Shown here piece by piece: positions 1 to 13,900 of a stretch of DNA of 64,000 bases. A program made the translations under genes and the position numbers. This stretch comes from Diphasiastrum complanatum (lineage: Eukaryota > Streptophyta > Lycopodiopsida > Lycopodiales > Lycopodiaceae). The stretch covers positions 47,128,451-47,192,450 of the forward strand of contig CM055104.1 of assembly GCA_029204225.1 (NCBI GenBank), written 5' to 3'. Position 1 is the stretch's first letter. The number at the start of each line of letters is the position of its first letter. The notes below the pieces were generated by a model, which made no database searches, was not told the DNA's origin, and was given only the letters and a program-made list of their open reading frames with translations.

Positions 1-1263
1 ACGCATCAGAGACATGGAGTACTGGCTTGACAACTACCGAGTGGGCGCGCATCTCACGACTTCAGATTCATATGCTCTCTCGGATGATACGGGCTAAGCC
101 CTCTATCCCACATCATATTATATTGGCAGAGTTTGTCGTCCCCCCTATTCAAATAGAGGCACTGTTCCATATTGTCACATTCATACAGTGCCTGGAAGAT
201 CTCCAGGGTAGAGGCACACACTATGTTGCAGCAGCTTTGTCGTCCTCCCAGCACCTACACTCTGAGGGACACTCCTTTTCGTGGTATTCCCAGGCCTGTC
301 GTCTCCTCTCCACATTGAGTATTCACATTACGGATCTACCAGCTGGTACTCATCAGTATATTAGAGGATACCTATACAGGGCATATCTTCAGAGCACTTG
401 GCAGGATTCATCTGGGGTGAAGACGGAATTTTATTGGGCACATTTTCTATCCCGGGATCCTACTGGGTATCCCATTGTACCCAGATACCTAGTGGACAGT
501 ATCTCACACAGACTGCGGATAATGATGGGTCAGTTCTGGGTTTCCTCTCACCAGTTAGCCGTTGAGACTGGCAGATACAGACGCATCCCGAGAGATGCGC
601 GGATTTGTAGTATGTGTGACCTACATGATATAGAGGATGAGTTTCATTTTCTCTTCAGATGCCAAGCTTACTATGAGATTCGAGGGAAATACTATTGCTT
701 GTTTCGAGATCATCCATTTGCACTCTCTACCTTGATATCGTATGAGGACTCCAGATGTGTTGCGTTGATGATCCGAGAGATGATAGACTTGCGTATGGCG
801 AGTCTTGACGCTGACACCTCCCCCTTGATACAGTTGAGCATACAGGAGTGTCTATCCCGCCGGAGACAGAGGCAGGAGAGTAGTGATTCTGATGGAGAGG
901 CTGAGATTCCAGATGCCACCATACATAGACGACAGAGACAGTGTCGTCGACTAGACAGACAACCAGCCCGCAGGCCACAGCCTACAGCTTTACGACAACA
1001 TAGACACCATTGATCATCCACTCGACGACATAGAGATGCAACTCGCTCAGAGACAGAGCCACAGCATACTTTACATCATTTTTTTTCACAAGCAGAGAGA
1101 CATCTATGATGCTTGACTCTCCTTGTGCCTAGCACTATTTCATGTTTTACTGTAATCTTGTTTCTTTTAGGTGGTAGAGCTTTCACGCTCCCACTGGGCA
1201 TACTTGACATGTACCTTTTTTTTCAGTCCTATGTACCTTAGGGTATTCCATGGACATTAATAA

Positions 1264-1266
<3 letters not shown>
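1..1266 (+). mobile_element. LINE L1, 3' part of ORF2 plus 3' UTR
   Basis: This is the 3' end of a non-LTR retrotransposon that begins before the window. An open frame runs from the window edge to the TGA at about 1013. It encodes the region after reverse transcriptase and a C-x2-C-x9-H-x4-C knuckle (RICSMC...HFLFRC, about 598-660), typical of the zf-RVT domain of plant LINE-type RTs, followed by an Arg/Gln-rich tail. The RT palm is not in the window. The 3' UTR ends with GGACATTAATAAAGA directly before a long TC repeat. The same family recurs at 6305-7260 (minus), 7752-9490 (plus), 11307-11900 (minus) and 13909-15420 (minus). The absence of an ATG at the left edge agrees with a frame continuing upstream. 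Confidence 0.75.

Positions 1267-1342
<76 letters not shown>
1267..1342. repeat. (TC)38 microsatellite at the LINE 3' end
   Basis: A perfect TC dinucleotide tract directly follows the LINE 3' terminus ATTAATAAAGA. Its position, where a poly(A) tail would normally be, suggests it is either the LINE tail or the insertion target. Confidence 0.95.
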
Positions 1343-1345
<3 letters not shown>

Positions 1346-1414
1346 CATACTCTTGGCTAAAAAGCTACCTACCGATCTACTCTTATCAAAGGTAAGTGTA
1401 TACTCTAAAATATT

Positions 1415-2603
1415 ACTATAGATTCATAATATGAAAGTCTAATTTATCATCATAGGCTTGTATTTGAATCGGTACATGTGGGACTATCCGGTCCCAGACT
1501 TGGCTTTCCACTCCTGTTGCCAGCTTCATGTGTAACGGTGGTCACTTTGCCTTGTATCCACCCTTAGCTTCTACAACAAATTCGCATTAATAAAATTATG
1601 TGTGGAACCATCATCAAATCAAACTGTTACGGCTTGGCCACCCACAACCCCCTTCATCTGAATGAGGTCATGAGGACCAAAAACAGTCGTACTAAAACAA
1701 CAATGCTCACACATAGAATTACCAGCAAAGGAAAGATCAATACTAGATATGCTAGAGTTACCTAGCGTCTTAAAAGATGCCCCTTTAGCCTTCCTTTTCT
1801 TCGGACACTCCTTCGCAACATGACCAGGTTCCATGCAATTAAAGCACAGATTGTCGCTTCTGGCTTTCATAAAGGTTTCCTGGTCCAAGGTAGATCTTTT
1901 CTTCGATTTACCTGAACCTGAAGACCCATCTTTTGCTTATCTTTTGATTTCTTTGGAAAGAAAGGCTTTTTACCCTTTACGTCGGGCAAGACACCATACT
2001 CAGGCTTGGCCACTATACGAGTATCATTGTATATCCTAGCAAAGAGAACAACATCCTCAAGGGTAAGAGGCTGGTTCTTGCTGACCTCTAGCTGATAGTC
2101 CCTTGGCAACCCAAGAATAAAATGCAGCTTTACTAAAAGAGTCTATTCTAGTTGCAAAACGAGAATAAACCTCTTGAAATTCTTGTAAATACTGATCTAG
2201 GGGCCGATTCCCCATATGGATCGTTGCATATTGACGATAAAATTCAAAATCATGGGAAGGAAGGCCGCCTTAAAGGCCTTACAAAAATCTTCCCAAATCT
2301 TAGGAACTTTAGGCTTACCCACAGCTAGATTGATCTTGTTGTCATCGGATGAATCGTGCATAGAAAAGTGCAAATTCCATCGATCGATCCACGGCAAGAC
2401 CAACTCCGAGGTTCTATCCTTCTCTTCCCAGCAAAAATCTCAGGGGTGAACAAGGGTTGATGCAATAGCTGCCTTAATTGCGTCAATTCCTTCAAGTCAT
2501 GTTGATCCCGAGAATGTTTCGATTGCAAATCAACAATCTGTTGCTGTAAATTATTAATTGCAAGCAATAAAGATTCAGAATACAAGAGAGGTGAATTAAG
2601 AAA
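1415..2603 (-). pseudogene. Ty3/gypsy gag-protease fragment, same family as element D
   Basis: Read on the minus strand this fragment is colinear with element D. It starts near a segment with [17 protein letters not shown], passes the gag core and the CCHC knuckle [14 protein letters not shown] (about 1800-1845), and ends after the start of the protease region ([10 protein letters not shown]) near 1415. It has frameshifts and no LTR or RT. At the place where D carries the copia C insertion, this copy has no insertion but a small deletion (AATCTAGCTGTG runs directly into GGTAAGCCTAA near 2310-2335). It is a broken solo fragment next to LINE L1. Confidence 0.8.
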
Positions 2604-4861
2604 GGAGTTGAAAGAGATCAAAAGCAACTCAAGGAAGGTAGATACAAGACTAATCTTGCTGGCTCTTCACAATCCAAATGGTATTGTCCATGGTTGCCAC
2701 GATTTCACAAGTCTTCTAGGTCAGTACGGTATGGATTACCCTAATACCAACGAGAACGATTACACCCTACTTGTTACAAAAAGACATGTTAGTGGACTGT
2801 TACAGCATAATGTTTTGTATGATTTGGCATATATTCTGTTTGAATCGGTCTTGTGTTTGATGAACCTAAATGGCATGGACATTGGATGTGCCCAAGTTAG
2901 CTTGCCCAGGCATGGTTTTGTAGAGTCCATTGGCTACCAGGTTCATTCATGGCATGGACATGCCCTGCTACCGACGTCTATGACCAAACCAGACCTCTTC
3001 CATTTCTGTGATTGATGTTGGTTGCTTCATAGAATGTTGTTAGACGATTGTATGGTAATGATAGGAGTACTTGCCTAAAAACTGATCAAATATTGATGTT
3101 TGATAAACAATATGTCTCATAAACATTGTCCACCATCATATCCACCATCACCATCACCATCTTTCTCGCTCTCACTCTCAAGAAGCAAATTTTTTTATGT
3201 GGGCCACAAGCTGCCTGCTCACAGCCCATATAAAAAACATCGAAATTTTTTTTGCGATCTAGGAGCACGTTTCTGGTCCCGGAACATTTTTTGCAGCGAT
3301 TGCGATCCACTGCAACTCAGCTAGGAACAATGTTCTTTCTTCTTAATCTCATTTTTCAAACAATGCTATATTTCATTATTGATTTTTCTATTTCATTAAC
3401 TACAGTGTGATTATGGTTAGTTCAATTTGACGGGTTCTTTATTTGAGAGTATGCAAGGATGAATTTCTGCTTCAGCAAATCCATCCACAGCTTTACATGA
3501 TGCAAATTTGTGTTACCTGCTTAAATCTAGAATCTCCTAGCCACTACAAGTTAGAAAGTCAACAAAAGGAGTTTAGGCCTTTTTGCGAGACTTTTAATGT
3601 CGCAAGGCCTAAATGTCAAGTTAGTGAATAAAGTTGGGTTTCCCTCCAACTTGGATGGTTCCCACTCTTTTTTAAATTTGAATAATTAGGGAGGCAGAAA
3701 TGGACCAATAGGATTCAGAGGCCAGGGTCCTCCTCTCTACTATAAAAAGGGACCAACTCGAGTTTCTTACAAATGTACATATTTTCATTTCAATAAAGCA
3801 GATTGGTTCTCTTGTGAAATGGATTTATGAATGTCCTTGCTCTCTATCACTTTTCCTCCATGCTTTTGTTGAGTTTTACTAATTCTTGGATCTGATTGTT
3901 ATTGGGATTGCATGTTTTTATACTTTTATGAGGGAGAAAGGTAGTGAGAGAAAGAGTAAGCTATCTTCATTGTGGATCTAGTGTTAATGGATGTAGTGTT
4001 AATGCTTAGGGTTAATGGATGTTAGAGTTAGATGTGGATCTTCCATTCATGCTGAAATTTGAACTATGCTATCGCCCTCATGAGAACAAACCTACGCGTG
4101 ACAACTAACTTCATCTCCTCGATGCTAGATTGATTAGATCTTGGGTTGAGGATAGGCAAGGAAAGAAACCCACTACAACAAGCTAATTCTGACACACATT
4201 TAGTCAAACCAAGGAAAGGAAATACATGTGAATGCTACATTCCACTCTAAAAAAGTACATAGTAATTACATAGCATCTCTCTCATATGGGGCCTAAATAA
4301 GCAACATTCTAGTCAGATCATCTTCTCCAGCATTTGCAAGAAACTAGCAAGCCATTATTATGGACTTAACAACCAGAATTATTATGGACTTAACAACTAG
4401 GTAAAAAATAATCACGTGTACTCCATTCAAAGGAGAGCACAAAGTGTCCAAAGTGAACCTCCATGAATTATATTTGTATCTTGACTACCAGACAATTGTT
4501 ATTGTAACTAGTCTCCACCATTTTTCAGAAAAGGTATATCTAGTATTTGTGGTATTCTTCTGCTAAAGCCTAGCTCCTTAACTCCATGAACTGGTCTTAA
4601 TGGATGTATGTCCAGTTTCTTAAGAAGCAAACTACTCAAAGTCAAACAGTCAACTTTATCTGAGTTCATAAGCTAAAATCTGAAAAGTTCAAAAAAAAAC
4701 GAATTGGTCTAGGGCCTTACAGATCACAGGTACCTAAACTGGTCAAAGGCTCTAAAATGAAATCCCTCTCAGTGTAGTTCTTTTAACATCATCCACACAT
4801 GACTGCTTGCACGCCTTCATTTTGCTGAGACATGCAAGTTTCTGGTTTGTATAAGCCCATT
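2604..4861. other. Downstream flank of the host gene, no gene recognised
   Basis: I see no convincing coding region here. It contains a short CAT/CCA-rich tract (about 3127-3160), a strong hairpin at 3572-3613, a TATA-like TATAAAAAGG near 3742 followed by CAATAAAG near 3792 (possibly a worn solo LTR on the plus strand), and a duplicated 20-mer ATTATTATGGACTTAACAAC (about 4353-4399). The 3' UTR of the minus-strand host gene should start below 4862, but I could not place its polyadenylation site. Confidence 0.4.
3572..3613. repeat. Hairpin-forming inverted repeat
   Basis: The arms TTTAGGCCTT-TT-TGCGA and TCGCAAGGCCTAAA pair over 14 bp with a two-base bulge around the loop GACTTTTAATG. No gene context explains it. 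Confidence 0.7.
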
Positions 4862-5050
4862 TCAAACCTTGGAAATGACCATATTGTGGACACATTTGAA
4901 AATTTTGGTGCTTTTTAAGGATCGCCACTCCTGAGCTAAAAATAGGGAGAATAAGGACACACCTTGCCATTCCCAAACAATCTTTGATTCTCCTTTCAGC
5001 ATCCTGGGATACTGATCAATACGTGAATCTTCTTGCACCAAGCGCTCAAC
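4862..5050 (-). CDS. MSC-domain gene, terminal exon 8
   Basis: The acceptor is AAATGGCAG|GTTGAGC. The exon encodes [20 protein letters not shown], then ESKIVWEWQ, and runs on to a TGA ending at 4862. Just after WEWQ there is a GGTGTGTCC...GCTCAG stretch of 33 nt that keeps the frame and ends before EWRSLKSTK. It resembles a GT-AG pair but is too short for a normal plant intron, so I read straight through it. The exact C-terminus is uncertain. Confidence 0.68.
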   Translation of the reverse strand, partial: VERLVQEDSRIDQYPRMLKGESKIVWEWQGVSLFSLFLAQEWRSLKSTKIFKCVHNMVISKV

Positions 5051-7659
5051 CTGCCATTTATTACGGTTGTAAGATATTTTCTGTCTTTTATTTATTCCAC
5101 TGAAATCATGCAAGATTGTGCATCCTCTTATTCAAGCAAGAAAAATTTCACCTTAAGCACGCTAAAGAGGTTGTGAGTTGGAAGAACCAGCTCGCATTAT
5201 CTTAAGCACATACTTTTGTGACTGTGTAGCTTTTTTCACATGGCATCTTAATGAGTTGTTTTCTTACAACAGCAAATTAATTGCATTTGCAGCTTGCACT
5301 TGAAAAGTTACAGCAAGGTAGTGCAACTATACCAAAGATCTCAAAATGTAATGTTTTGCAGCACAACTCTTCAGAAGATGTAATGGTGCAGCTTACCTCT
5401 CTCCATAGAGCTGGATTCTTTCTCTCCATTCTGCTAAGTAGGTAGTCTCGGAGATGTGAGGCCACAACCCAACTTTCTTTCGTCAAAGTTTCTGTAGCAT
5501 CTCCTCCTCGTCCTTTATCTTCCAAGGCTTCACAAACCTAATTAGCTTTAAGAAATATCTATTAACTGTGACGTGTCCTTAATGGCATGAGGAAATGGTA
5601 AAAATAAGCTGATCGAGAAAAGAGTAACTTTGAACTTTAAACAGGCAACCCCAGACAATCTGTACTGACAATTGAAATAAGTTCCTACTAATTGATATTG
5701 AGCATCTTGAGGAAAGGACTGAATCCATAAACCACTAAGCTAATCAAATAAGGGTGCCTCCAAGGTTCAAATTAAATACCATACACAGCCTATGACAAAC
5801 CATTTAGGTGTTCCTATGTAGTACGGATTCACCATAAAAGGAAAATCATTTCATTTCATTTATCTTGTATGTTACGTCTTCTGGAGTGAAATCCAACTTC
5901 AGACTTTGAGGGAGAACCTCAACAGGGGATCCACCTACCACAGAAAAAAAACCATCTATCTTCCTCGTTCGGTACATGTGCAGGCTCATAATATTAATGG
6001 TTCCATACAGGTGATATAGAAGTGTCAGCTCTGCTTCCCATTTCTGGCCAAAACAACACCCTACAATATTTGGCCAAAACATGACCTACAATGCAGAGTA
6101 TATGGCAAAAAAGAAAATTCTTTTTTTGAAAAAATCACTACTAAATTCCTCATGTCAAGACCTTTCAGTTGACACCCAAATTAAATGTGTGTGTGTGTGT
6201 GTGTGTGTGTATCATAGATCCAGCGAGAATCGCAATTCGCTGCAACGAAATAGCCAGCAAACCCTCGTAGCCGGAGGGAAGAAGAAGAAGAGAGAAGAAA
6301 GAGTTTATTAATGTCTATCCAAAAGTACAGTACATATAAAAAGGAGCAATGTCCATGTGAGGACTTATTCCACAACTATCTCTCTACCAAAAGTCAACAA
6401 ATTACAAATAAAACAACAATCTCCCTTTATGCAAGAAGGAGATGCAAGAGCTTAACCTCCCGCTCTGCTGAGGTACAGCTTATCCACTACCTCTGCTGAG
6501 GCAAACTCTAGAAAAACCACATCACTGAGTAGCTAATCTGAAAAAGCGAGTTAGACTCTGAGGTGAGCACTGGAGGCTGATGAGTGACTCGACAAGAGGC
6601 TGAAGGCCGTCGTAAGGCTCTGGTTGACGGTGATGAGTGGACTACACGTCTGGTAGGAGGTCACTGAGTCTTCAAAGCCTTCTGCCGTGTCAGGATATCA
6701 ATCTCATCCTCTAATACCGCTTCTTTATCCCTCTTTTGTAAGAAATGTGAGATGAGAGTCTGACTATGAGCTCATCTGCCTCCAAAGGTAAAAGAGATGC
6801 TCGTAGCATAAACATCTCTCTCAATAAGAGCCCCATACACCTGGGGTGTGGATATGCCAGGACAGAGCCAAGGGAGAGAGGAGTGTCTTTGTAAAGAAAA
6901 TAATATCAGCCCCGGATCTCATAGTGTATAGTACATCTAAAAATGAAATGTATCTCATCCTCTACCTCCTGCATCGAGCATAACTGGAAAATCCGTTGTG
7001 GTCTGGGTGTGTCAATATATCGGCCAGTCTCAACAACAAGTTGATGTGAGGAGACACGAAGCTGACCTATACGATATCGAAGACCATATGATAATGTCTG
7101 TGAAAGATACAACGGCAAAGAAGGTAACCCTATATCATCCAACTGTAGGGAATGAGAGGCATAAAAGTGCATCTTGACCCTCTCTGAACCTGATGTGAGC
7201 AAACTGTCTGGATGTAGCTTTGATAAATTTGACGCCGAATATAGGCATGAGTCCAATTAGGGAGAGCTGATATAGATATCCCCCGCTAATATGAATCTAA
7301 TACATTCCTTTTGCTCTTGTACTGATCAATATGGCATTTGCCCTGATACGGTTTTCGTTATAGGGCAAAATGTATTGCTAACTTTGAAAGTCAGGATCGG
7401 GAAGATTGGATGTATTATTTTTAATTGCAATCAAGCTGATAAGGTAGTGAATCTTGTTTCGGACATGGATAACAACTAATTCGTGCGGTTGTGTTTTGTG
7501 GAATGGTGGCAAGTAACAATTGGGTGTCCTAAAACTTGTTTTGCTTTATGGTACTCTGTACTGTAAGACTTTATACAGCTTTCTTTTCACCTGTTATGTT
7601 ATAAGTTAAAGGGTTCAAAGGGTTTGGTCTTGACTTGTCAAGGGGGACTATGTGAAATC

Positions 7660-7754
<95 letters not shown>

Positions 7755-10700
7755 GAGCATCAGGCCACTTTCCTTTCACAGTCGTTACTACATGTTGCTG
7801 CTTCTTCTTATCCTGTAAAGCTTAATCCAACCCATAGACGAGTGCATAATAAGTGGTTTAATACAGAGTGTTATCTTATGCATAAGCAAGTGTTGCAAGG
7901 CATACTTGCAAAAAAATGGCCAAAAATTGATAAATGCTCTTGTATCATCATCTTCCTCATATTTTTGGAAGATCTTCTCCAAGAAGTCTTTTACCACTGC
8001 TCCTATTGCTATCGAGTCTTGGGTGGAGTATGCTACACGTCTCTACATTGTCGATTCCTCCCCTATTACTCTCTTATTGAGACCTAGTGCTTTTACACTG
8101 TTCACCCCTTTTTTGATTGAAGACGCTATCAAACGAGTCCAAAGTCACAAAGCTGAAGATATTGACTCACTTAATGTTGATTTTCTTAAACCTTTCATAT
8201 TGTTTCCCCATACATCTCTCACATTTTCAATCAGTCTGTCCTGTTTGGTTTCTCTATTGCCTGGTGCACTAATCTGTTACACCCAATACTTAAAGCTCGT
8301 GATCCAATGAATGTGGAAAATTATCGCACCATTATGATTAGCCATGTCATGGCTAAGCTTCTTGGACAAGCAGGTTTCAAGACTGGATATTCTACTACGG
8401 ACCAAATAGTTATCGTGAGGTGTATCATTGAGGAGGCTAAGCATAGAAAGCAGTGGGTTTATTGTTGCTTTGTGGATTTTTGCAAGGCTTTTGACTCGGT
8501 ACCTAGACATCTTATGCTTCAGCACCTAGTCTCAGTTGGTTTTTCACATGAGGTTATTGCTTCTATTAGCACCTTATATGGGAGGGTTCTGGCTAGGCTC
8601 AGAGATGGGACAAGACGGTCACCTCGATCCACAGTACAATTGGTGTGAAGCAAGGTTGCCTCCTTTCTCCTACTCTTTTTGCTCTATACATTGATGATCT
8701 CGAGCGGATTATCAAGGAAGAGGGTGGAGATCGTTGTCCTCTTGCAGATATTGTCATACCTATTCTCTTATATGCTGATGATATTGTCCTGTTATCTACC
8801 TTAGCTAGAGGGCTTCAGAGACACCTTGACGTCTTCCATGGTTTTTGCCATAAGTGGGGTTTGATGGTAAATACCTCTAAGACCAAGGTCATGATGTTCA
8901 ACACCAATAGGCAAAGGCAACATATGTGGGACGATATTTTTTATTATGATGGACAGTAGTTGGAGATAGTTGCCTCTTATACTCATCTCGGAGTTCTTTT
9001 TACAGGTCCTCTGCTTACTTTTAGACTTGCATCCATAGCTAGATTGTGTAAGGGGCATACAACCCTTGTTCAGATGGAGAGACTCTGTACTGCCCTTTAT
9101 ATTCATGATCCCGCCACTCGATGTTTGCTCTTTCTATCATTGTCTCTCCGGTTGCCATGTATTCAGTGGAGGCTTGGTGTCCTGGGTCTCTATGGGTACC
9201 TGGAGAGACATCACTCGACTACAAATTCTCATGCTTGGCTGGATGATTCGCGCAAAAGCATCGATTCCTCATGACATTCTACTGGAAGAGTTTGCATTTC
9301 CACCTATGGTTGTTGAGGCTATGTTTCAGACTGTCATGTTTTTACATAGGCTGGCAGATATGGATACTTCCAGGTATTTGGTTGCTGCTTACACTTCATC
9401 TCGGACTATTGCTAGCCAACAGGCTAAGTCGTCTTGGTTTGAGGATGTCTCTGAGTTTCTTGGTACTACAAGTAAGAAGCTATCTTGCAATACACAGATG
9501 AAAAGAGACTTGGCTTTGGCATCAATCCTAGGTACTAGGGCAGATCCGTGCCATACTAGCCCCAAGAACTCCCATGAGAATCGTAGGGAGTCCAAGCACC
9601 TTATGGTTAGGGCAAATCCATGCCTAAGTACATAGCTTACTCACAAAAAGGCACTTTTAAGTTTAATAAATCTTGTCCTTGTTATAAGTATCATAAATAA
9701 ATCCTTATCAAATTAAAGGCATGAAACGTAAGTGCTTTTAGTAAAATGCTTTCAAGAACAATCACTTTAAGCATATCTTGAATTCCCTCAAGTGTGCATG
9801 AACCGTCTCATAGTGTTGGGTGAGAAAACCATTCATATCGGTGTTAACTCACATAGCTTCATACCTGGATGTGAGGCGAAGAGATTTCCTGCGAGCTACC
9901 TATCTCCAACTGCTTTAAGCGAAACCCTCCTTATATACTAATGATTTCAAACTGAAAATAACGGGTTAATGGTAGTGCATTTTCGTTATAAGAGTATCGT
10001 ATGTTTAGATAGGTGTTAACATTAATAAAGCGTCATTCATCTTGCAAGCAGGTATTAGTATCTCCAAATGCCATAGACTCATCTCCATATTACTTCATAA
10101 CTCGATTTTTAGCACATCCAAAAAACAGCAAGATCGCTTTGGTTATCATTGCTTTCAAAGTTGATACTACTAATAACGCTTCACAGAACCTCTTTAAGTC
10201 ATGACCAAAGACAGCCGTTTGTATTGCTATTCTCATGAGCAAACACATATCTCGTTCTTTATCAATATCAGCATGCGCTACTGAGACAAACTGAGAGCAA
10301 GTTGGGTGGCCAACTATGAATTATAATGAGCGGAAACAGGGTCATGCATTACAAGTATTATCACATACTACTGGTCCTTACAAAAAACAGCAGGTAAAAC
10401 ATCGCTGCCAGGATGGCGGCCTACTTCTATATCAGCAGGGTATCGCAAATTACTATCAAGTAGTAGCCACAAAATGCGATTATAGTAGTGCGCACTACTG
10501 GCCATCTATAATCTGCTGGCAACCGGCCCATATATACTTCCAAAGAAGCATGAATCAAGTGTATATTGCAGCGATTCATCCACAGATGACTGTTCGCTGT
10601 CAAGAGACAACATGATAGTGATAGAGATGATAATCATACCTGTAGAATCGTTCAAGGCTGCTCTTGAGGCAATGCCCACTTGTAGAAGCTTCCAACGTAC

Positions 10701-10956
10701 TTTTGGAAGCACAAATACTATATCAATCAACGATAATCAAAGCTTATGTGAGCTTGCTTCCATCCAACATATCTAACAAATAAAACTTATCATATGTAAG
10801 CGATCATTAAGCCAAACAATAGATAATGAACTTACCTTAGCTTTGTAGTATCTCCCACACGAGTACTCTTCCAATAGTATTCACAGGTCTCCTCTCATCC
10901 AAGCAGAAACAATCGCAGTAGAGAAGCGAAACGAGGGAGAGAAAGAGAGGGAGAGC

Positions 10957-10992
<36 letters not shown>

Positions 10993-13900
10993 AGGAAGAG
11001 TGAACCTTAGGGTTGTGTCACCTTCCTTTATATAGAGATTACAGTACATCTTGGTGCACTGGGTGCTCAATAATGCTCACCATTAGATTGTATCCTTATA
11101 ATGTGCACTGATCATGGTCGTTCAAGAAAACCAAGTTTCCCACCAAAAGACTATAATTAAAAAACTTCTTAGGGGGGTCATATTACTAAGTTTAGCAAGG
11201 TAAGGCATTTATGTTGGTTTAGTACCATAAGGGAAAAAACATTTCATGATGTTTCGAAGTAATAACCATATAGTAGAGTCCATGAGAGAGAGAGAGAGAG
11301 AGAAAGCTTTATTAATGTCTTTTGATGCCAAAAAGCATATAAGACGAAGTAGTACATCTCAAGTGTGTAGTAGCCAGGCAACATAGTAACTCCACAAAAA
11401 CATCTTAAAGAAATATAATATGAACTAGAAATATAATCTGAAATACATAATTGCGACCACTAAAATAATAACTACATCAAACAAAAGTATATCCAAGAGA
11501 AAGCAACTGTATGTGATATCAGTTGAGACCACTAAAGAGGTCTGTGATACGAGGCCCCGAAGATGATACTATAGTAGAGGGTGGGTGCTGATGTTGTCAG
11601 TGTCGTCTCAGTGGGCGCTGACTCTATCGACTATGGGACCTCTGAGGGCAAACTCTCCTGGTAACCGTAGGTGCTCGGACTATGGTAATATTTGAGGTCA
11701 AGCGCTATCTCTGATCTCGATGAGCTAAGTCAATATCGATGTCATCGTCTGAAACTGAATCTGCTCGGGGACGGCAACTGGTGAAACAGTCCGTAATCTG
11801 AGGCTATGATCACTATCCACCGAAGCATGGGCTCTCCATAGCAGGGACATCTCGTATATCATAAGGCAAAACACCAGCTCTACAATTTGGACACTTAGGA
11901 AACTTTCACGAGCAGAGATGTCATTTTTGTGGAAGACAAATTTATCGACCACAAGGGGAAAGCTCCATCAACTTCCAATCCCAGAGTCGACAACTTCGAA
12001 CTCGGGACTGATCACAAGCTCGACATCGACTCCGACAACGAGTTTGAACCTCGACAAGTCGAATCACAAGTCAAAAGGTATTTCTTCTTCTACATCCTCT
12101 AAAGAAGATGAAGATAACTTTTCAAAGTTCAAAAGGAAAATGGTATGTTTCTATTGTCACAAAGAGGGACATACCATCAAATATTGTAGGAAAAGAATAG
12201 AGAAAGCAAAGCGTGAGGCATCTATTGAAGATCATGAAGAACCTAATACGGCCACCTTAGCATCTTTGGAGCCACAAGTGGAGGAGCAAGCAAATCTTAT
12301 TGATAAAGATTATGCTTGGTTTCTAAAAAACCAAGTTTTGAGTGGTTCATGGATAGTGGAGCCACTAATCATATGTCCTATCAATGTGAAGTTTTCACAA
12401 GCTTGAAGGCAATTAATGATGGAAGCCAAGTTCAATGTGCAGGAGACACATCACATTTGATCAAAGGTATTGGTGATATTGCTCTTGTTTATCCTAATGG
12501 AGATCAAATGTATGTCAAGGATGTACTTTATGTTCCTAGCATCTAGAAAAATCTACTTTCTATTTTTCTAATCATCAAGCAAGGGTTGCTTGTTGAATTT
12601 AAGGAAGGAAGATGTTTTGTAAAAGATCCTTCTAAATCTTTGATGCTTATTGCTACGGGCAACGCAAGAAATAATTTGTTTGTGTTGGACACATATAAGA
12701 AGGAAGCTTCATCTTGTTTTCTAGCATCCACTTTGGTGGTAGAAGAACACAGGGATAAATTGTTTGGAAATTCAAGCTTGCTGGAAAATGTTGATATGGC
12801 TAAGAAATCATGTTATGAATCACCGCAACTTGATGCATTTTATGGGAGCATTAGTAAAAAGGTTCATGAACAAACTTTTCAAGATAAAGTTATGGAAAAA
12901 GCTAAAAAAATTGAGCATTCTTTGAAGTCTATTGGTACGTCGAATCAAAGTGACAAGCTGCTGATTTTTCTATTGAAGATAATGGTCAGCAAAATCAGCT
13001 TTCTTCTTTTGATTGGGTGCTGGTTTTTTATGGTCAAACTAGTGGACAGCAGAATTCAGCCTTGTTCTATTGCTCATTTTTAGCTTATTTTACATCTTAC
13101 GCATCCTTTTATGCTTCAGGAACAGCCTGCGGAAGATTTTTGGACAGCAAGGTCCAATTTTGGAACACTTTGGACATCCAAGAGGTGAAAATCATGTGGC
13201 TGTTGGACAGTCGACCTTGCAGGGCAACAAGGTTGTTGGTTCACGTTTTTCATTGTCTCAAACTCATTCTTCAAGTGCCTTTGATGATCAAGAGTGGGGA
13301 TGAGACTTGAAAAATCTTTTTACTACTTGAAGCTGAAGTTTTTTGGCGGCATTAAGCTTGGACAGCAAGCTACATCTTTTCTTTTTCGGCTACATGGAGT
13401 TTTGGGCCGCATGCAACACTTTACATTTTTGTTGCAATTTTTCATACTTCATGTCATGTTATGTTTTTACATTATCTTTTAAGGAGGGTGGTAGAAATAA
13501 TAAATGATAATGTTAGTTTCCCATAGGTTACTTTGACCCAAAAGGTTGAGACTTGTGTAACCATGGGTTAGGTTTATTATTTAGACCATGTTAAGTTAGT
13601 TTTAGTTAAGTTGGACCCAAATTTTGGTCTAGTAGTAACTCGTGGGTCCAAGTAAAGTCTAATTATGTTAAGGGACCCTATCTTGACTTTTGGGGGTGCC
13701 CTATAATTAGTAGCGGATAAGCTTAGGGTTTGGAAGAGTCTAGGCCCTTGGAAGGCCTATTTATATGTTTCATTATTCATTTGTAATTGATTCCCTTTCA
13801 AGCATTGCAACTACTTTCTCTCTCCTTGAGGGCGCCTAACCCTCTCCCTCTTCTTCTTGTATATGGAGATTGAATGTTAGAAGGATCTTGGAACTTTGAT

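Noticed and set aside
2608-3015. Plus-strand open frame of 135 codons
   Set aside because: No recognisable domain, no ATG-led context of note, and it starts inside the reversed gypsy fragment.
3640-3860. Possible promoter or solo LTR (TATAAAAAGG then CAATAAAG)
   Set aside because: No matching second LTR, inverted TG/CA ends or target duplication could be defined, so it is left as a note only.
7624-7818. Open frame rich in Leu-Ser repeats
   Set aside because: It is a translation of the TC microsatellite; no start context or homology supports a protein.
11918-12406. First part of the K gag frame as a host protein
   Set aside because: It leads into a CCHC knuckle and a copia protease motif, so it is retroelement sequence.
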